Positions 40,141 to 51,239 of a DNA stretch of 64,000 bases are shown piece by piece. A program made the position numbers and the translations under genes. The DNA comes from Lycorma delicatula. Its lineage: Eukaryota > Arthropoda > Insecta > Hemiptera > Fulgoridae. The DNA lies in NCBI RefSeq assembly GCF_047948215.1, contig NC_134455.1, positions 160,004,575 to 160,068,574 on the forward strand. The letters run 5' to 3'. Under the pieces are notes generated by a model. The model had not been told where the DNA came from. It did no database searches and saw only the letters and a list, made by a program, of their open reading frames with translations. Positions within the stretch are counted from its first letter, which is position 1, and every line of letters starts with the position of its first letter.

Positions 40141-41492
40141 GTTAACCCTAAGATGATGCCTTAATAAAATCATATAAAAAAATTTCTTTGTAATATTATA
40201 GAAAAAAAGTCAGTTACAGTATTAAATGTTCAATCATGAGAAAATCTATAAAAGCTTGGTCAGGCGATCTGATCGCGCGATGTCCTACATTATAATACCG
40301 CAGGGAGTGGTCATTATGATGTAGCGACCTTCTATTCATTCGGCGCTCGAATCTGACCCAGAGCGATCGTGTTGCACATTCTGTCCGGATGGACATGTTC
40401 GGATGAACGCTTACATTAGTTTTCTACATATATGTTATTAAGTCATATGTTATTCTGTTTAATCATATGTGTTACGTTATATGCTTTATTATGTTTAATT
40501 ATATGTTATCAAAATGTCAAGATGACAACAAATTAAATAACAATTCAACAAGCAACAAGGCGTTGTTTCAATTTATCACCTATGAACATACAGTCCAACC
40601 TTGCTCTAAAATCTACCATAACGTGTTATCGGTCTTCAGACGAGATAGTTCGTAACAATGTAACTCTAAAATCTTTAATGTTACTTGATTTTTAAATGGA
40701 TTTTGAAATTGTCCAAAGTCACCAATATTAACAGTACCTCTGAACTTTATAATATTTAATAACTTACTATTTAAATATTCAGTACCCTTTTCACCTTATG
40801 AATTACAGCACTTAGGGAGGCAAAACAAAGAATTATGGTTTCAATAAGATACTTTTACTAGTCACATGTCGCAAATTCCAATGGATGTATTGAGACATAT
40901 GTTTTCAGACTTCTTGATTTCGCACTACAGTGATGTCATCTGACCATCAAAAATTTTGACTTTACAGCAACGGAATTTTATTTTATGATTTTTTAAGGTC
41001 TAGAATGCATATCAGCAAGCCTTGAATGTTACAGTAGTTAGGACAGAATTAAACAAGAAACCTTTGCGTTGCCACTGATGCGAAAATGCTACAGAAAGTC
41101 GTGGATTGTGGAAATGTAATTTTTTAAATTTAAGATTCTGATTGTTTGCCAATAAAATTAAATTTTTTTGAGAGTAAACTGTATAGATTTTCTTTTCTCT
41201 TTTTTAAATAACTTGTGCCATAACCTAAAATCTAAATTAGTAAAAAAACAATGACACTTTTATTAAATCATAAAATTGTTAAATATTGTGAACATACCAA
41301 AATGAACAACTAATTATTGAAACAGGAATTAGTTAAAAAAATCTTTTCGTATGCAAATGAGAACAAAAAAGCCAACAAAAATTATACCAATTTACCACAT
41401 ATAAAAATTAAATTAATACTTGGTGAAACTTTCAACTAGTTAACCGATGGATAGATAGCCATTATTATACTTAGAATGCAATAAAATTGTAC
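40141..41492. other. Intron; GC-raised patch at 40250-40400 of unknown origin
   Basis: The patch carries several CpG-rich words (GATCGCGCGATG, CATTCGGCGCTCG, GAGCGATCG). A 60-codon minus-strand frame spans it but has no recognised motif. The remainder is AT-rich and unassigned. Confidence 0.45.
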
Positions 41493-41601
41493 CGGTCACA
41501 TATAATGCTGGGATAAATGCAAATAATATTTCTTTCCATAATTTCATGGTTCTCCTCAATAAATCTTTTCTGAACACCATAAGCACGTATTGATGATGCT
41601 C
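41493..41601 (-). CDS. ABCC1-like: MRP1-like transporter, local exon 4 of 9 (SIRAYG loop)
   Basis: This 109-bp exon completes the preceding Gly codon and encodes ASSIRAYGVQKRFIEENHE then IMERNIICIYPSIICDR, with the final Arg codon split CG|. The SIRAYG-QKRFI block and Y-PS-I--R are typical of MRP TMD2. The acceptor is ATGTTTCAG. The donor GTACAA is GT but poor beyond +2. Preceding and following exons fit in phase, so the boundary is well supported despite the weak donor. A longer open reading frame through this stretch in another frame is not the gene. Confidence 0.9.
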
Positions 41602-42267
41602 CTGAAACATCATGAAGAAAATATCAAATAGAAATAACAAAAAAATTCTCAATTTTAAGTGCAACATGTAATTTATTAGGACTGCAAACCTAAGGTCTGT
41701 ATGTACATTTGTGTGTGTTTCTCATTTTTTGTTTAAATGCAAAAAAATTTTGGTATAATATGATCCTCAAATCTCTAAGTACCCTTAACTAGGGATGTCT
41801 CTGTATATGCACATTTTTCACTGTAAACTACAGTGAAAATGTAATAGTCAAGTCAACAGTATTTTCTCTAAAGATGAAAAAAAAAGTAAAGGAATATTAT
41901 AAGTTAGAAGAGAATAAAATTTCTTGAAAAAATTTATTATGAAACCTACATCCAGAAAATAGGGCAAAAAGGCTGTTACATTTGTTATCTGGAATTTTTT
42001 TATTTCTTTGAAGGTATACATTTAAGTAAAATTTATAATTAATAACAAACCCATTTCCATGACTTTAATTTGATTTCAAAATGCTGTTGTAAAATTTGAA
42101 TTATCCTAACAATTTTGACAATATTAACTCAAAGAAAACAACACTCAATCTGATATACTTAGTTTTATGAAAAGAGTGCTGTGGCTGTTTGAAAAATCAT
42201 TAATTTTTTTTTTTTTTAAGGATTATTAATGAAAGATATGAACCATTGTGAGTTGGATATAACCTAC
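41602..42267. other. Intron, nothing recognised
   Basis: AT-rich, no coding similarity. A short complementary pair around 41817-41840 (TTTTCACTGTA / TACAGTGAAAA) forms a small hairpin. Confidence 0.5.
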
Positions 42268-42546
42268 CCATCTTTCTTTTTCCTGTTTAGGTTCCAGTAA
42301 TTATCTTTCAGATAATACTTCAGACGATGATATGAATGAGTGTAGGTCTTGTACAGTCTCAGTTCGACCATTCCTGAGATGTGTGGTTAATTGAAACCCA
42401 ACCACTAAAGAACACCGGTATCCACGATCTAGTATTCAAATCTGTGTAAAAATAACTGACTTAACTACGACTTGAACGCTGGAACTCTCGACTTCCAAAT
42501 CAGCTGATATGGGAAAGACGCGGTACCACTAGACCAACTGCATACT
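42268..42546 (-). repeat. tRNA-derived SINE, family 1, copy 2
   Basis: Reverse-complement copy of the 27796-28080 SINE. The A box (TTGGTCTAGTGGTA), TCAGCTGATTTGGAAGTC, the GAGTTCCAGCGTTCAAGTC B-box region and the TTGGGTTTCAATTAACCA body are all recognisable, with a shortened middle. It ends AACAGGAAAAAGAAAGA at the left side. No convincing target duplication. Confidence 0.9.
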
Positions 42547-42780
42547 ACCGTCAGAGGTTTACAAAAAAGTCTGTCAAACAATAATTTTTCTTTTTCTGTT
42601 CTAATAAAAAAATACCTAAAATTGTTAATACAAACATTATCTTACATTCATCCTTTAAAAAATTATGGTTTTGATAATTAAATATTTATTTAATAATATA
42701 ATAAACATCTAATGGAAAATGAATATCAAAAGGAAGTACGAGATCAAAAGAAGATAAAGATCAACTAAATTAACTACAGG
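42547..42780. other. Short AT-rich intron segment
   Basis: Nothing recognised between the SINE and the RTE-like fragment. Confidence 0.45.
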
Positions 42781-43204
42781 AAGATTTCACAAAAAAAATA
42801 TTCAAGAGATTTTTACCAAACATTGAAAAATAACCTTAGAGGCTACTAAGCACCAAATGTCTACTTCAAAAACGAGTCTTGAAAATTTGGTTTAAATAAT
42901 AAAGAAAACAGAAATTTTAGCTAAATATTTCAACCAACATTTAAATTGTCCAGAACCAAAGGAAAAATTAACTTTTAAAGATTAAAAGCCAAACTTTGAA
43001 AAATGTGATCCACCGACAAAAGAAGAAATGAAATTAACCATTAAAACTTTCAAAAACAATAAAGCAAGCGGCAAAGAGTCTTTAACAGAAGATTTTTTAA
43101 AAATATTCCGAATCAAAAATTGATAACCTCCATAATCCTTTTAACCAAACTGGGAAACTGAAAAAAATTCTTGATGAATTGAAAATCGCACTGATCCATC
43201 TCGT
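42781..43204 (+). pseudogene. RTE-like LINE reverse transcriptase fragment (start of RT)
   Basis: One frame, broken by a stop, reads LAKYFNQHLNCPEPKEKLTF, then KCDPPTKEEMKLTIKTFKNN and KASGKESLTEDFLKIFR. After a shift follow ILDELKIALIHLVH. This is the PPT-EE----I---KNNKA-G-D-I--E-LK ... W--A-I-P--KKGD entry region of RTE-type reverse transcriptases. The catalytic YADD part is not present. Confidence 0.72.
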
Positions 43205-43424
43205 TCACAACTAGATATTACAACAGTCCTAACGTCAAAATTTCAGCATTCAACGGCTAATCGTTTTTGAGTTATGCGAGATACCTACGTACGTACAGAC
43301 GTCACGGGAACTAGTCAAAACGGATTCAGGGATGGACAAAATGGATATTTCCGTTGAAATCTGAAAACCGAAATTTTTCGCGATCACAATACTTTCTTTA
43401 CTTCGTACAAGGAAGTAAAAATGT
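43205..43424. repeat. Short non-coding repeat element within the RTE-like fragment
   Basis: A GC-richer 220-bp segment with GTTTTTGAGTTATGCGAGATA, TACGTACGTACAGACGTCAC and GCGATCACAATAC, ending ACTTCGTACAAGGAAGT, where ACTTC/GAAGT form a small terminal palindrome. It separates two non-adjacent parts of the RTE-like protein. I recall very similar sequence as a common hemipteran repeat but cannot confirm that here. Confidence 0.55.
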
Positions 43425-43932
43425 AAGAATTAAAAAAAGAGAAATAAGAATAATTCGGAAATAGGCCAGTTTCTGAAAACGGCAATTACAGACTGAGACA
43501 TATCGAAGAAATTTTCAAACACAGAAAATTTAATAACAATGAAAAATGGAAGATTATTTTTCCTTAGACACCTTTTTAGAATGGCCAATAATTGTCTTAC
43601 AAAATAAATATATAAAAGGAAAACTGAAATTAATTGGATGAAAGGGGTTATACAAAATCTATATACAAAATCAAAACATCTCAAAAAATAAAAAAATTAG
43701 AGAAAAATTTATAAAAAGAAAATTTAATCAATACAGTTACTTCAAGAAAAGGAGAAGAAAAAGATAACATTGCTCAAGAATAGACGAAAGAATGAGAGAA
43801 TATTAGGCAAAAGAAAACTGCAAAGAAGGTGAAGTTTGGATCGTGGTCTTGAGGCCAAAACCGAAAAGCAAACTGATATCTAACGTTGAAAACTTACAAA
43901 ATGCATTTTATAACACACAATTAAAATTTATT
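43425..43932 (+). pseudogene. RTE-like LINE, C-terminal fragment
   Basis: Pieces IRIIRK/RNNSEIGQFLKTAI, NTENLITMKNGRLFFLRHLF then RMANNCLTKQIY and KTEINWMKGVIQNLY fit the C-terminal tail of RTE-like ORF2 (R--FYGHL-RM--NRLT--I ... W--EV--DL). The basic end KRRRKRNNERILGKRK-like sequence follows. The roughly 300-400 residues of RT core expected between this and the upstream fragment are missing. Confidence 0.6.
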
Positions 43933-45599
43933 TGAATGGGTGAGATTAAGAAGGGAAAGATTCCACATAACCGAACTTTCGGGAACTGAGAAAAACTCCA
44001 TTGTAACCAAACTAAAAGTCAGATGAAGAAACTTGCGGTTATAAAATCATAAATTATGACCTTAGTAGCAATGGCCCACATGGGTTTTGTTACTTTAATT
44101 TTTAATATAACTGACGTTCAAATACGGTGGAATCTTTTCCTTTTTAATTTCAACAAACTTTGTGCTGGGAATATTACAAAAAAAAATCTTTTTTATGGGT
44201 TATAACACAATACTGTATTGCCGTAAAATACAAATAAATCATTACAGGTCTTTTCACAAATTGTAAGGAAAATCATATGCATATTGACATTTTAATCTTT
44301 ATAAAATCCATTATTCACTCTCCTCATTCTCCACCTCACAAGTGGCAGTAGACCATTGTAAAGTTTAATGATAAAACTCTGGATTCTTCAGGCACATAGT
44401 GTAACACTTTGGCAACATCCTCAAGTTTCTTCTTTTTTATGGGAATCATTACATCGTATACGTTTTCAATAACTTACACTATACACCTTACAACTTCAAT
44501 GACTACACAATCTATAAAAGTACGAACAGTCCCTTTTTTCTGCTGTTAATGTCAAGTGCTTGCACATACTTATTTTAAAAGGCTGTTTAGTGCAAACACT
44601 AGCACAAGTCTTTTTGAAAAAGGTCGGTCACCAGTGTTTGTTCATTTGAACAAGTTCAAAACTTGTTCATTCAATACTGTTTTCACATCAAAAAAGGTTG
44701 CTTGCTTTTCACAGTGCCGATCATGTGGCTGTGTTGTTAAGATGAATAAATCCTATCATGGCAATGAATCACTTTTTTTGTCTATAGGTTGGTCACCGTT
44801 TGCTAATATGGTCGTTAGCCAGTACACCAATTTATTAGATACTGCATGTAAGCTCATAAAAGTCTTCCGGCAAACTTCTACTTGGTTGAAATCTTTCATC
44901 GCAAAATATCTGAATGATGAAGTGAACTGTTTTGAATCAGGACCTTCCGGCCAATGCCATTCAATATCGTGTCATTCTATTAGGCCTGTTAGGTCAGTAT
45001 CCTGTTCAGGATAATAAACAGACTTGGTTATTTGATTTTTTTTTGTTAGCTAGTAAAGCCAACAGTACACATTTTTCTACATTCACACTCGGGTCCAGCT
45101 TTCTTTGCTCAACTAACCTGCCACTTGTTGTCACAAACTCTTTTCTTTGAGTCTCGCTGTTTTCATCATTTCAGTAATACTTCCACAACCTCCTCTTTTT
45201 AACAGGGATTTCTTCAGACTCTGATGCTTCAGACATTGTTTAACACACTACATTAAAACAATCAACAATAAAAAAATAACTAATTTAATGATCACAAACA
45301 AGTTTACTTCTAAACATACCTCAAAGCAGAGTAAAACTTATCTATAGCATGTGCATTAACTAAACACTGAGCGCTGGCGCTTTGGTGGCAGGAAAGTGAA
45401 AAGTGCTGTTGAGGCGTATCAAGGAAAGATTCTAGGAATGTTTTCTTTCTTCTTCTCAGTCAAAATTTCAATAGCTTACCAGAGCTTTATAATTAATGGA
45501 GTCTTTCCCTTTTTAATCCCAAAAGATGCGTTTTAATTTGACAAACAAAATGGCTTTCTCAGTGAAGTGAAATCTTTCTTTTTTAATCTCACCTGTTCA
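43933..45599 (-). mobile_element. Unclassified TIR element carrying a minus-strand gene
   Basis: The left end reads TGAATGGGTGAGATTAAGAA then GGGAAAGATTCCAC. The right end, complemented, reads TGAACAGGTGAGATTAAAAA then AGAAAGATTTCAC, giving inverted repeats of about 35 bp at about 80 percent match, 1.67 kb apart. Between them lies a degenerate minus-strand gene. TTTAT-like sequence borders both ends but no exact target duplication can be fixed. It lies between the RTE-like fragment and copy C. Confidence 0.72.
44300..45235 (-). pseudogene. Gene of the unclassified TIR element (insect repeat protein)
   Basis: Read downward from ATG 45235: MSEASESEEIPVKKRRLWKY, a stop, then TSGRLVEQRKLDPSVNVEKC. 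After a gap come TSSFRYFAMKDFNQVEVCRK and TFMSLHAVSNKLVYWLTTIL (44910-44800), which match the VCR-FFL-IHG-S--RV pattern of a large family of uncharacterised repeat-encoded proteins in insects, as I recall it. Near 44450-44350 a C-terminal piece IPIKKKKLEDVAKVLHYVPE follows, also typical of that family. The middle, where candidate DDE residues would lie, is missing or scrambled. Function unproven; a transposase is the natural guess. Confidence 0.55.
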
Positions 45600-45720
45600 T
45601 TTATATTATAAAAGATGAATTTTTATCACTTACTGATTTTATTTATTATATTTAATAATAAATGACTTTAATAGTTAATTAATAATAAATGATTTGGTTA
45701 GGGATATAAATATATCAAAA

Positions 45721-46817
45721 AATCATGCTGAACTCTTAGGATCAAGACTGCAAGGTTGGAATTTACTTTAAAAAAATACAAAAATTTCAGGCTTACACAG
45801 CCAACAAAAAGAACTCTTTCAGTACTTTATTGATGAAAATAATTTGGTTTATTGCACAAATATTGATGAGCTTATTGTTGTACTTAGGACAAGTTCATAA
45901 ACCTGAGGATTAACGCCTTTTTATACATTCGTTCAAGTATAGTAAGTGGTTCTACTACACAACGGTAACAAATATTTTTCCATACCAATCGCTTATGGTA
46001 TTAATTTAAAAGAGACATACGATGTGATCAAAGACGTTCTTGCAAAAATAAATTATAAATAACATAGCTAGAACATATGAGGTGATTTGAAAGTTATAGC
46101 TGTTTTGTTAGGCATGCAGTTAGGCTATACTAAGTACATGTGTTTTCTTTGCGAATGGGGCAGCCGAGCTAGAGATAAACATTAAGTTACCAAAGAGTGG
46201 AGGAAACGAGACAACTTAATTACATATGGGAATAATATTATTCATGAGCCCTTAGTTGAACCCAAAAAAATATTTTTACCACCTCTCCACATCAAACTAG
46301 GACTAATGAAACATTTTGTAAAATCAATTAAGGATAGTCCTGGATTTTTGTATATCAGGCAGAAATTTCCGAATGTAAGTGAAGGAAAAATTAAAGAAGG
46401 AATATTTTTTGGTCCTAAAATAAGAGAGTTGGTCAATGATGATATATTTAACTCAACGTTAAATAATGTAGAAAGTGCAGCTTGAGCTTCGTTTAAAGAT
46501 GTTTACAAACATTTTCTTGGGAAACAAAAATCCGAAAATTACCACGTTATTGTTAAACAACTTCTTACTTCATACATAGCTATGGGATGTAATATCTCTT
46601 TTAAAATACACTTCCTCCACTCACATCTGGATTTTTTCCCGGACAACCTCGGAGATGTAAGTGACAAACACAGTGAATGTTTCCACCAAGACATTTCAGT
46701 GATGAAAAGCCACTACAAAGGGAAGTGGAATACTAACATGTCGATTACTGTTGGACATTAATTTGGGATGTACCTGAGGCTATTTATAAAAGAAAAGCAT
46801 CAGCGAAATCATTCTAA
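45721..46817 (+). pseudogene. Gene of unclassified TIR family, copy C (best-preserved core)
   Basis: In order: HAELLGSRLQGWNLL, QYFIDENNLVYCTNIDEL, VVLLHNGNKYFSIPIAYG-like pieces (45945-46005), GDLKVIAVLLGMQLGYTKYM then CFLCEWGSRARDKH (46085-46180), KKIFLPPLHIKLGLMKHFVK (46264-46323), SEGKIKEGIFFGPKIRELV, FKDVYKHFLGKQKSENY, KIHFLHSHLDFFPDNLGDVS (46605-46665), CFHQDISVMKSHYKGKW and, after one shift, DYCWTLIWDVPEAIYKRK ending at TAA 46815. A run of over 60 codons (46240-46440) is intact. This copy shows the family's conserved core most clearly. Confidence 0.82.
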
Positions 46818-47018
46818 CATAGGTATGGCCATGCAAAATTATAAATTTTACAGAGTTTAACTATATTTTCCCTTAATTTTTTTTTAAGCATAATTTATTT
46901 AAAACTAAGGGTGATAGAAAAATTGTATTTACAAATTTGTAATGTACGCAAAAAAGACATTCAAAAAATGGTATCACACTTAGAGAAACATTAACAAATT
47001 TTTTTTTGTCTACCAGTG
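45721..47018 (+). mobile_element. TIR element copy C of the unclassified family, 5'-truncated
   Basis: Only the right terminus survives: complemented, it reads CACTGGTAGACAAAAA, matching the left end of copy B (CACTGGTCAACACAAA). The subterminal words CTAAGGGTGATAGAAAAA near 46900 match CTGAGGGTGATGAAGAAAAA near 25160 in copy B. The left part, including the knuckle domain, is absent. The element ends 45 bp from the donor of exon 47064-47154. Confidence 0.75.
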
Positions 47019-47058
47019 CAATTATAATTCATTGAAATAGCTATAAATTTTATGTTCA

Positions 47059-47631
<573 letters not shown>

Positions 47632-49093
47632 TTATTTTTGTAAAAAAGCAATTAGAAGCTTAAACATGATAAGAAAATATAAAGTTACAATTTTTTCAAC
47701 GCATTTATTACGAAGCTTTTTAGAGCAGTCTATACAATTTCGGGTATCTCATTTAACGCACTTGTAATTAGTCATCCTGAGTTTCTGATAGGGACAGTAA
47801 CGACAAGGTTTACGTTTTTCTAACTTGTCAGATCTGTTTTCATTTACTGATGCTGTCTGCTGCTGTTTATCACCATTTGTTTGTATTACTGTATTTCTGA
47901 TATCAAAGGGAGCATTTGGAATAAAGTCTTCTATTTATTTGGTTCTTAATTAAATTTGTAGCTAATGATTTCATGAAAGTAAATCTTTTTGTAGAATTAC
48001 CGTGAATAATGTTGTATATTATGTGTGAATTTACAAAATTAATAGAAACAGTATAATAAAATATAGCTAAAGGCCACCTTCTTGTCCGGCGATTGGTTGA
48101 ATAATTAGCACACTATGTGTAAAGCGTCCACACCATATTTTGTGTAATTATAAAATGATATAATTTCTGGTTTATAATTTTTTTTGTCAGTGAATTCAGA
48201 ATGGTCCATTGACGACACAAGTATTACAGTTTTAGATTTTCTTGGTACATGTAATAATAATGAAACATCTTTAGTAACGCCGTACAAGCTTGAACCAACT
48301 GACTAATTTTATATGGAAAAAGTTCTAGTGGTATTTCTCTTTTATTAATTTTGAGCGTGCCTACATGTTAATTTTCGTTTCAGTAATTCTTTTACTAACT
48401 CAATTGAAGAGGACCAGTTATCGGCCATGATATTGCGATTGATGCCAAAATTCTGTCCTCATTAATTCAAGTTTAGAATTGTATGAACTACAATTTCTGT
48501 TATCATATCGTCGTTAAAAAATAATCGCCAGACATCATCTCCACCAAAATCTTTTTTCTAATCTGAGAGCTTCGCCTTTTAAAGTTGATGATACCTTCAC
48601 TTTTATTACGTTACTTTGTCGTTGTTTTATTCGGTCTGGTTGGCGTGAACTCCAAACAAAACATTTCCCGGTTTTCTTATCCTTTTTCCCAAAATACTGT
48701 TTTTCGCTAATATTATTTATTCTACGACATGTTTATACATGTTTATTCTACATATATTGTATACATGTTTATTCTACGACAATATTATATACATTCTACG
48801 ACGGTGGTACTAGCACAGTGATATCCCCTCTTATATTAGTTCTTTCACCTTATTTCCAAAATATTATCATTGCACGACTTCAGGTTTGCTTATTTATTCC
48901 AATATCCACTTCATTTAAATAATTCTTTTGTTCTGAGTTTTGGTCGAAGTCGAGTGCATTGTTAGTATCAAGTTCATTTCTGTCAGTTTCCGACTCCGTA
49001 TCATGACGAATATGATACTTCGTCGTTTTCAGGCCCAAGAGTCATCTGATATCTCAACGTCACTAGCATCAGATTCCTCGTAACAAGCTACTA

Positions 49094-50457
49094 CAGAGTG
49101 ATTTTTTGGTCCTGTTACCCAATTTTAAATGTAATTTAAGAAAGGGAAATTTTGGTGGAATAAAAAAATGTATTTGTTACTTACAAAAGAAATTTAATAA
49201 AAAGCTATTACTTACATAACTGTTAAAGAATATGCTCAAAATGCCCACCCCTTGCGGTTATACACGCACGGACTCTTTTCAGCATATTAGCAGATACCTT
49301 TTTAAGAGTTGCATTGGAAATACTCGTGATTAAGTCTGTAATATTGACTTCATCAATGGTGTGACTTCATCAAGTTCATCAATAGTGTGAGGATTGTTTT
49401 TGAAGGCTTCGGCCTTAATATAGCCCCACAAAAAGTAGTCAGGAGATGTGAGGTCTGGGGACCTTGGAGGCCGTAAGCCCTTGCTTATTATTCGATCATC
49501 AAAGAACTCTTGCAGAAAATCCATGGTTTCTCGAGACGTGTGGCATGTAGCGCCGTCTTGCTGAAACCAGCAATACCGTTCTTGAGGTTCCAGGGGGGAC
49601 ACAAATTGGTCCACAATATTCCTGTATACTTCACCATTTACTGTCTGTTTAAAGAATATGGGTCCGACTATACGATGACGAGATATCGCACACCACACAC
49701 CAATTTTTTCAGGATAAAAAGATTTGTCTTGTAAAGCGTTAGGATTTTCAACCGCCCAAATTCGACAGTTTTGACTGTTAACATAACCATCGAGATGGAT
49801 CAAGCTTCATCACTAAAGAACACTATGCTTAAAAATTCGATTCTGTTATCATTTACGAGAGACCTAAACCAACGGCAATATTGCAATCGCTTGTTTAAAT
49901 CTGGAGGCTGACGCTCTTGGACTAATCGTACGCGATACGGATACAATTTCAATTTTTTAGCAGCTTTCTGAACACTCGAATATGACAAACCGACTTGCGT
50001 GGAAAGTTTTCGTAAACTTTTCCGTGGAGAATTGAGCAATCTTGTTTTCACATTCTCTAAAACGTCATCTGTCAAGCGAGTTGGTAGACCATTACGTTTT
50101 CTGTCGCAAACACTACCTGTCTCTCCAAATCGGTTTGCTAGCCTAGAAATTGACATTTTTCTGGCGGAGGAACACCAACAAATTTAATTTGAAATGATTC
50201 TTTTACACTCACGTACGATTTCATAACAAAATATTATTCAAGAATGAAAACTCGTTCTATGGTAAAAGACATTCTGTTCGTAACACGACCGGAAACGGCA
50301 CAAAAGTTTACACAGCTCAAACAAATCAACTCACACTGCCGTGTCTGTACCGGTTGAGTATCGCTACCAACCTCGTGTCACAAAACAAAATTTTCCTTTC
50401 TAAGAAAAAAATTACCAGACATTAACAATTGGGTAACAGGACTAAAAAATCACTCTG
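49094..50457 (-). mobile_element. Tc1/mariner-superfamily element, 1364 bp, nearly complete
   Basis: Inverted terminal repeats CAGAGTGATTTTTT-GTCCTG then TTACCCAATT are identical at both ends but for one or two bases, and TA flanks each end (49092-49093; 50458-50459). It is inserted into the N-terminal part of a piggyBac gene. The close match of its ends and few coding lesions suggest recent arrival. It carries one transposase gene. Confidence 0.93.
49223..50272 (-). pseudogene. Tc1/mariner-type transposase with few lesions
   Basis: ATG at 50272 (MSFTIERVFILE) meets a TAA at codon 13. A shift near PPPEK leads into the 118-codon run with SRLANRFGETGSVCDRKRNG and NSPRKSLRKLSTQVGLSYSS. One base is missing at SDEA(W), and a 157-codon run follows: IHLDGYVNSQNCRIWAVENP, CWFQQDGATCHTS, IISKGLRPPRSPDLTSPDYF. 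The second Asp and the final Asp of SPDLTSPD are 38 residues apart, wider than mariner's 34. A short TCATCAA-GTGTGA duplication near 49349-49386 shifts the last part, ending ARGGHFEHIL at 49223. Dead but young. Confidence 0.88.
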
Positions 50458-50509
50458 TAGATGAATAATGCGTTTCGTGTGTGATAACATTAATTTGTTT
50501 GTCACCCAT

Positions 50510-50775
50510 TGTTGAAAACAGATTTATAAAATTCCTTTAGAAAAAAGCAGCACGTAATAACAAAAACTACTGAAACCTTCTGAATTTGAACATATTATTT
50601 TCACCATAAAAATTAATTAATTTTAAGTAAATTTAGAGTATAGAATATTTATTTTATAAACTACTAGTTAACAGTTCTAATAAAAAAGTTAATGTATTTT
50701 TAAAAGTAAATTAAATGGTAACATACGTCCTACAATTGGGTAAACCGAAGTACGTGTAAGCTGTAACATCAAGTC
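50510..50775. other. Intron, nothing recognised
   Basis: AT-rich sequence between the piggyBac start and the SINE. It should contain the piggyBac 5' end but no inverted repeat or TTAA boundary was identified. Confidence 0.45.
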
Positions 50776-51057
50776 TTTTTTTCCCCTGTTTAGCCTCCGG
50801 GAATCACCATCAGGTATTACTTCAGAGGATGAATGAGGATGATATGTATGAGTGTAAGTGAAGTGTAGTCTTGTACAGTCTGAGGTCGACCGTTTCTGAG
50901 ATGTGTGGTTAATTGAATGAAACCCAACCGCCAAAGAAAACCGGTATCCACGATCTAGTATTCAAATCCGTATAAAAGTAATTTCCTTTACTAGGAATTG
51001 AATGTTGGACTCTCGACTTAGAAATAAGCTGATTTGCAAAGACTAGACCAACCCGGT
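50776..51057 (-). repeat. tRNA-derived SINE, family 1, copy 3
   Basis: Reverse-complement copy with the body CAATTAACCACACATCTCAG, TACACTTCACTTACACTCAT and end GAGGCTAAACAGGGGAAAAA. The head is degraded (A box GGTCTAGTC; part of the ATCAGCTGATTTG palindrome altered). Flanks TGTAACATCAAGTCT and TGTAAGATTAGTCT look like a decayed target duplication of 14-15 bp. Confidence 0.88.
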
Positions 51058-51239
51058 AGGTTGTAAGATTAGTCTAGAAGGAGGGAATAATAGTTTAACG
51101 TAATATAAGCATGTGAGACTATAAGGTAAATAACTTCCAAACTTGACAAAAAAAATTCACGACGCTACACAGCAGAGAATAAAATTCGAATGACCCATAA
51201 CTAAAGAATCAAAGCAATCCAGCTTTAAGTAAAATGAAG

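Larger units (their letters stand above)
47632..50509 (-). pseudogene. PiggyBac-like transposase, split by a Tc1/mariner-type element
   Basis: ATG at 50509 opens MGDKQINVITHETHYSS. The reading stops at the inserted element (49094-50457) and resumes at 49091 with CYEESDASDVEISDD, the acidic N-terminus usual in piggyBac. Later pieces: DDVWRLFFNDDMITEIVVHT (48545-48480), DVSLLLHVPRKSKTVILVSS (48270-48205), KPEIISFYNYTKYGVDALH (48165-48110), NRRTRRWPLAIFYYTVSINF then VNSHIIYNI (48095-48010), and a Cys-rich end CRYCPYQKLRMTNYKC ... NCIDC (47805-47720). This order is diagnostic of piggyBac. Stops and shifts are scattered, and TTAA-bounded ends were not found. Confidence 0.85.

Noticed and set aside
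44556..45014. 152-codon plus-strand ORF
   Set aside because: It lies antisense to the decayed repeat protein of the 43933-45599 element, whose minus-strand motifs are recognisable.
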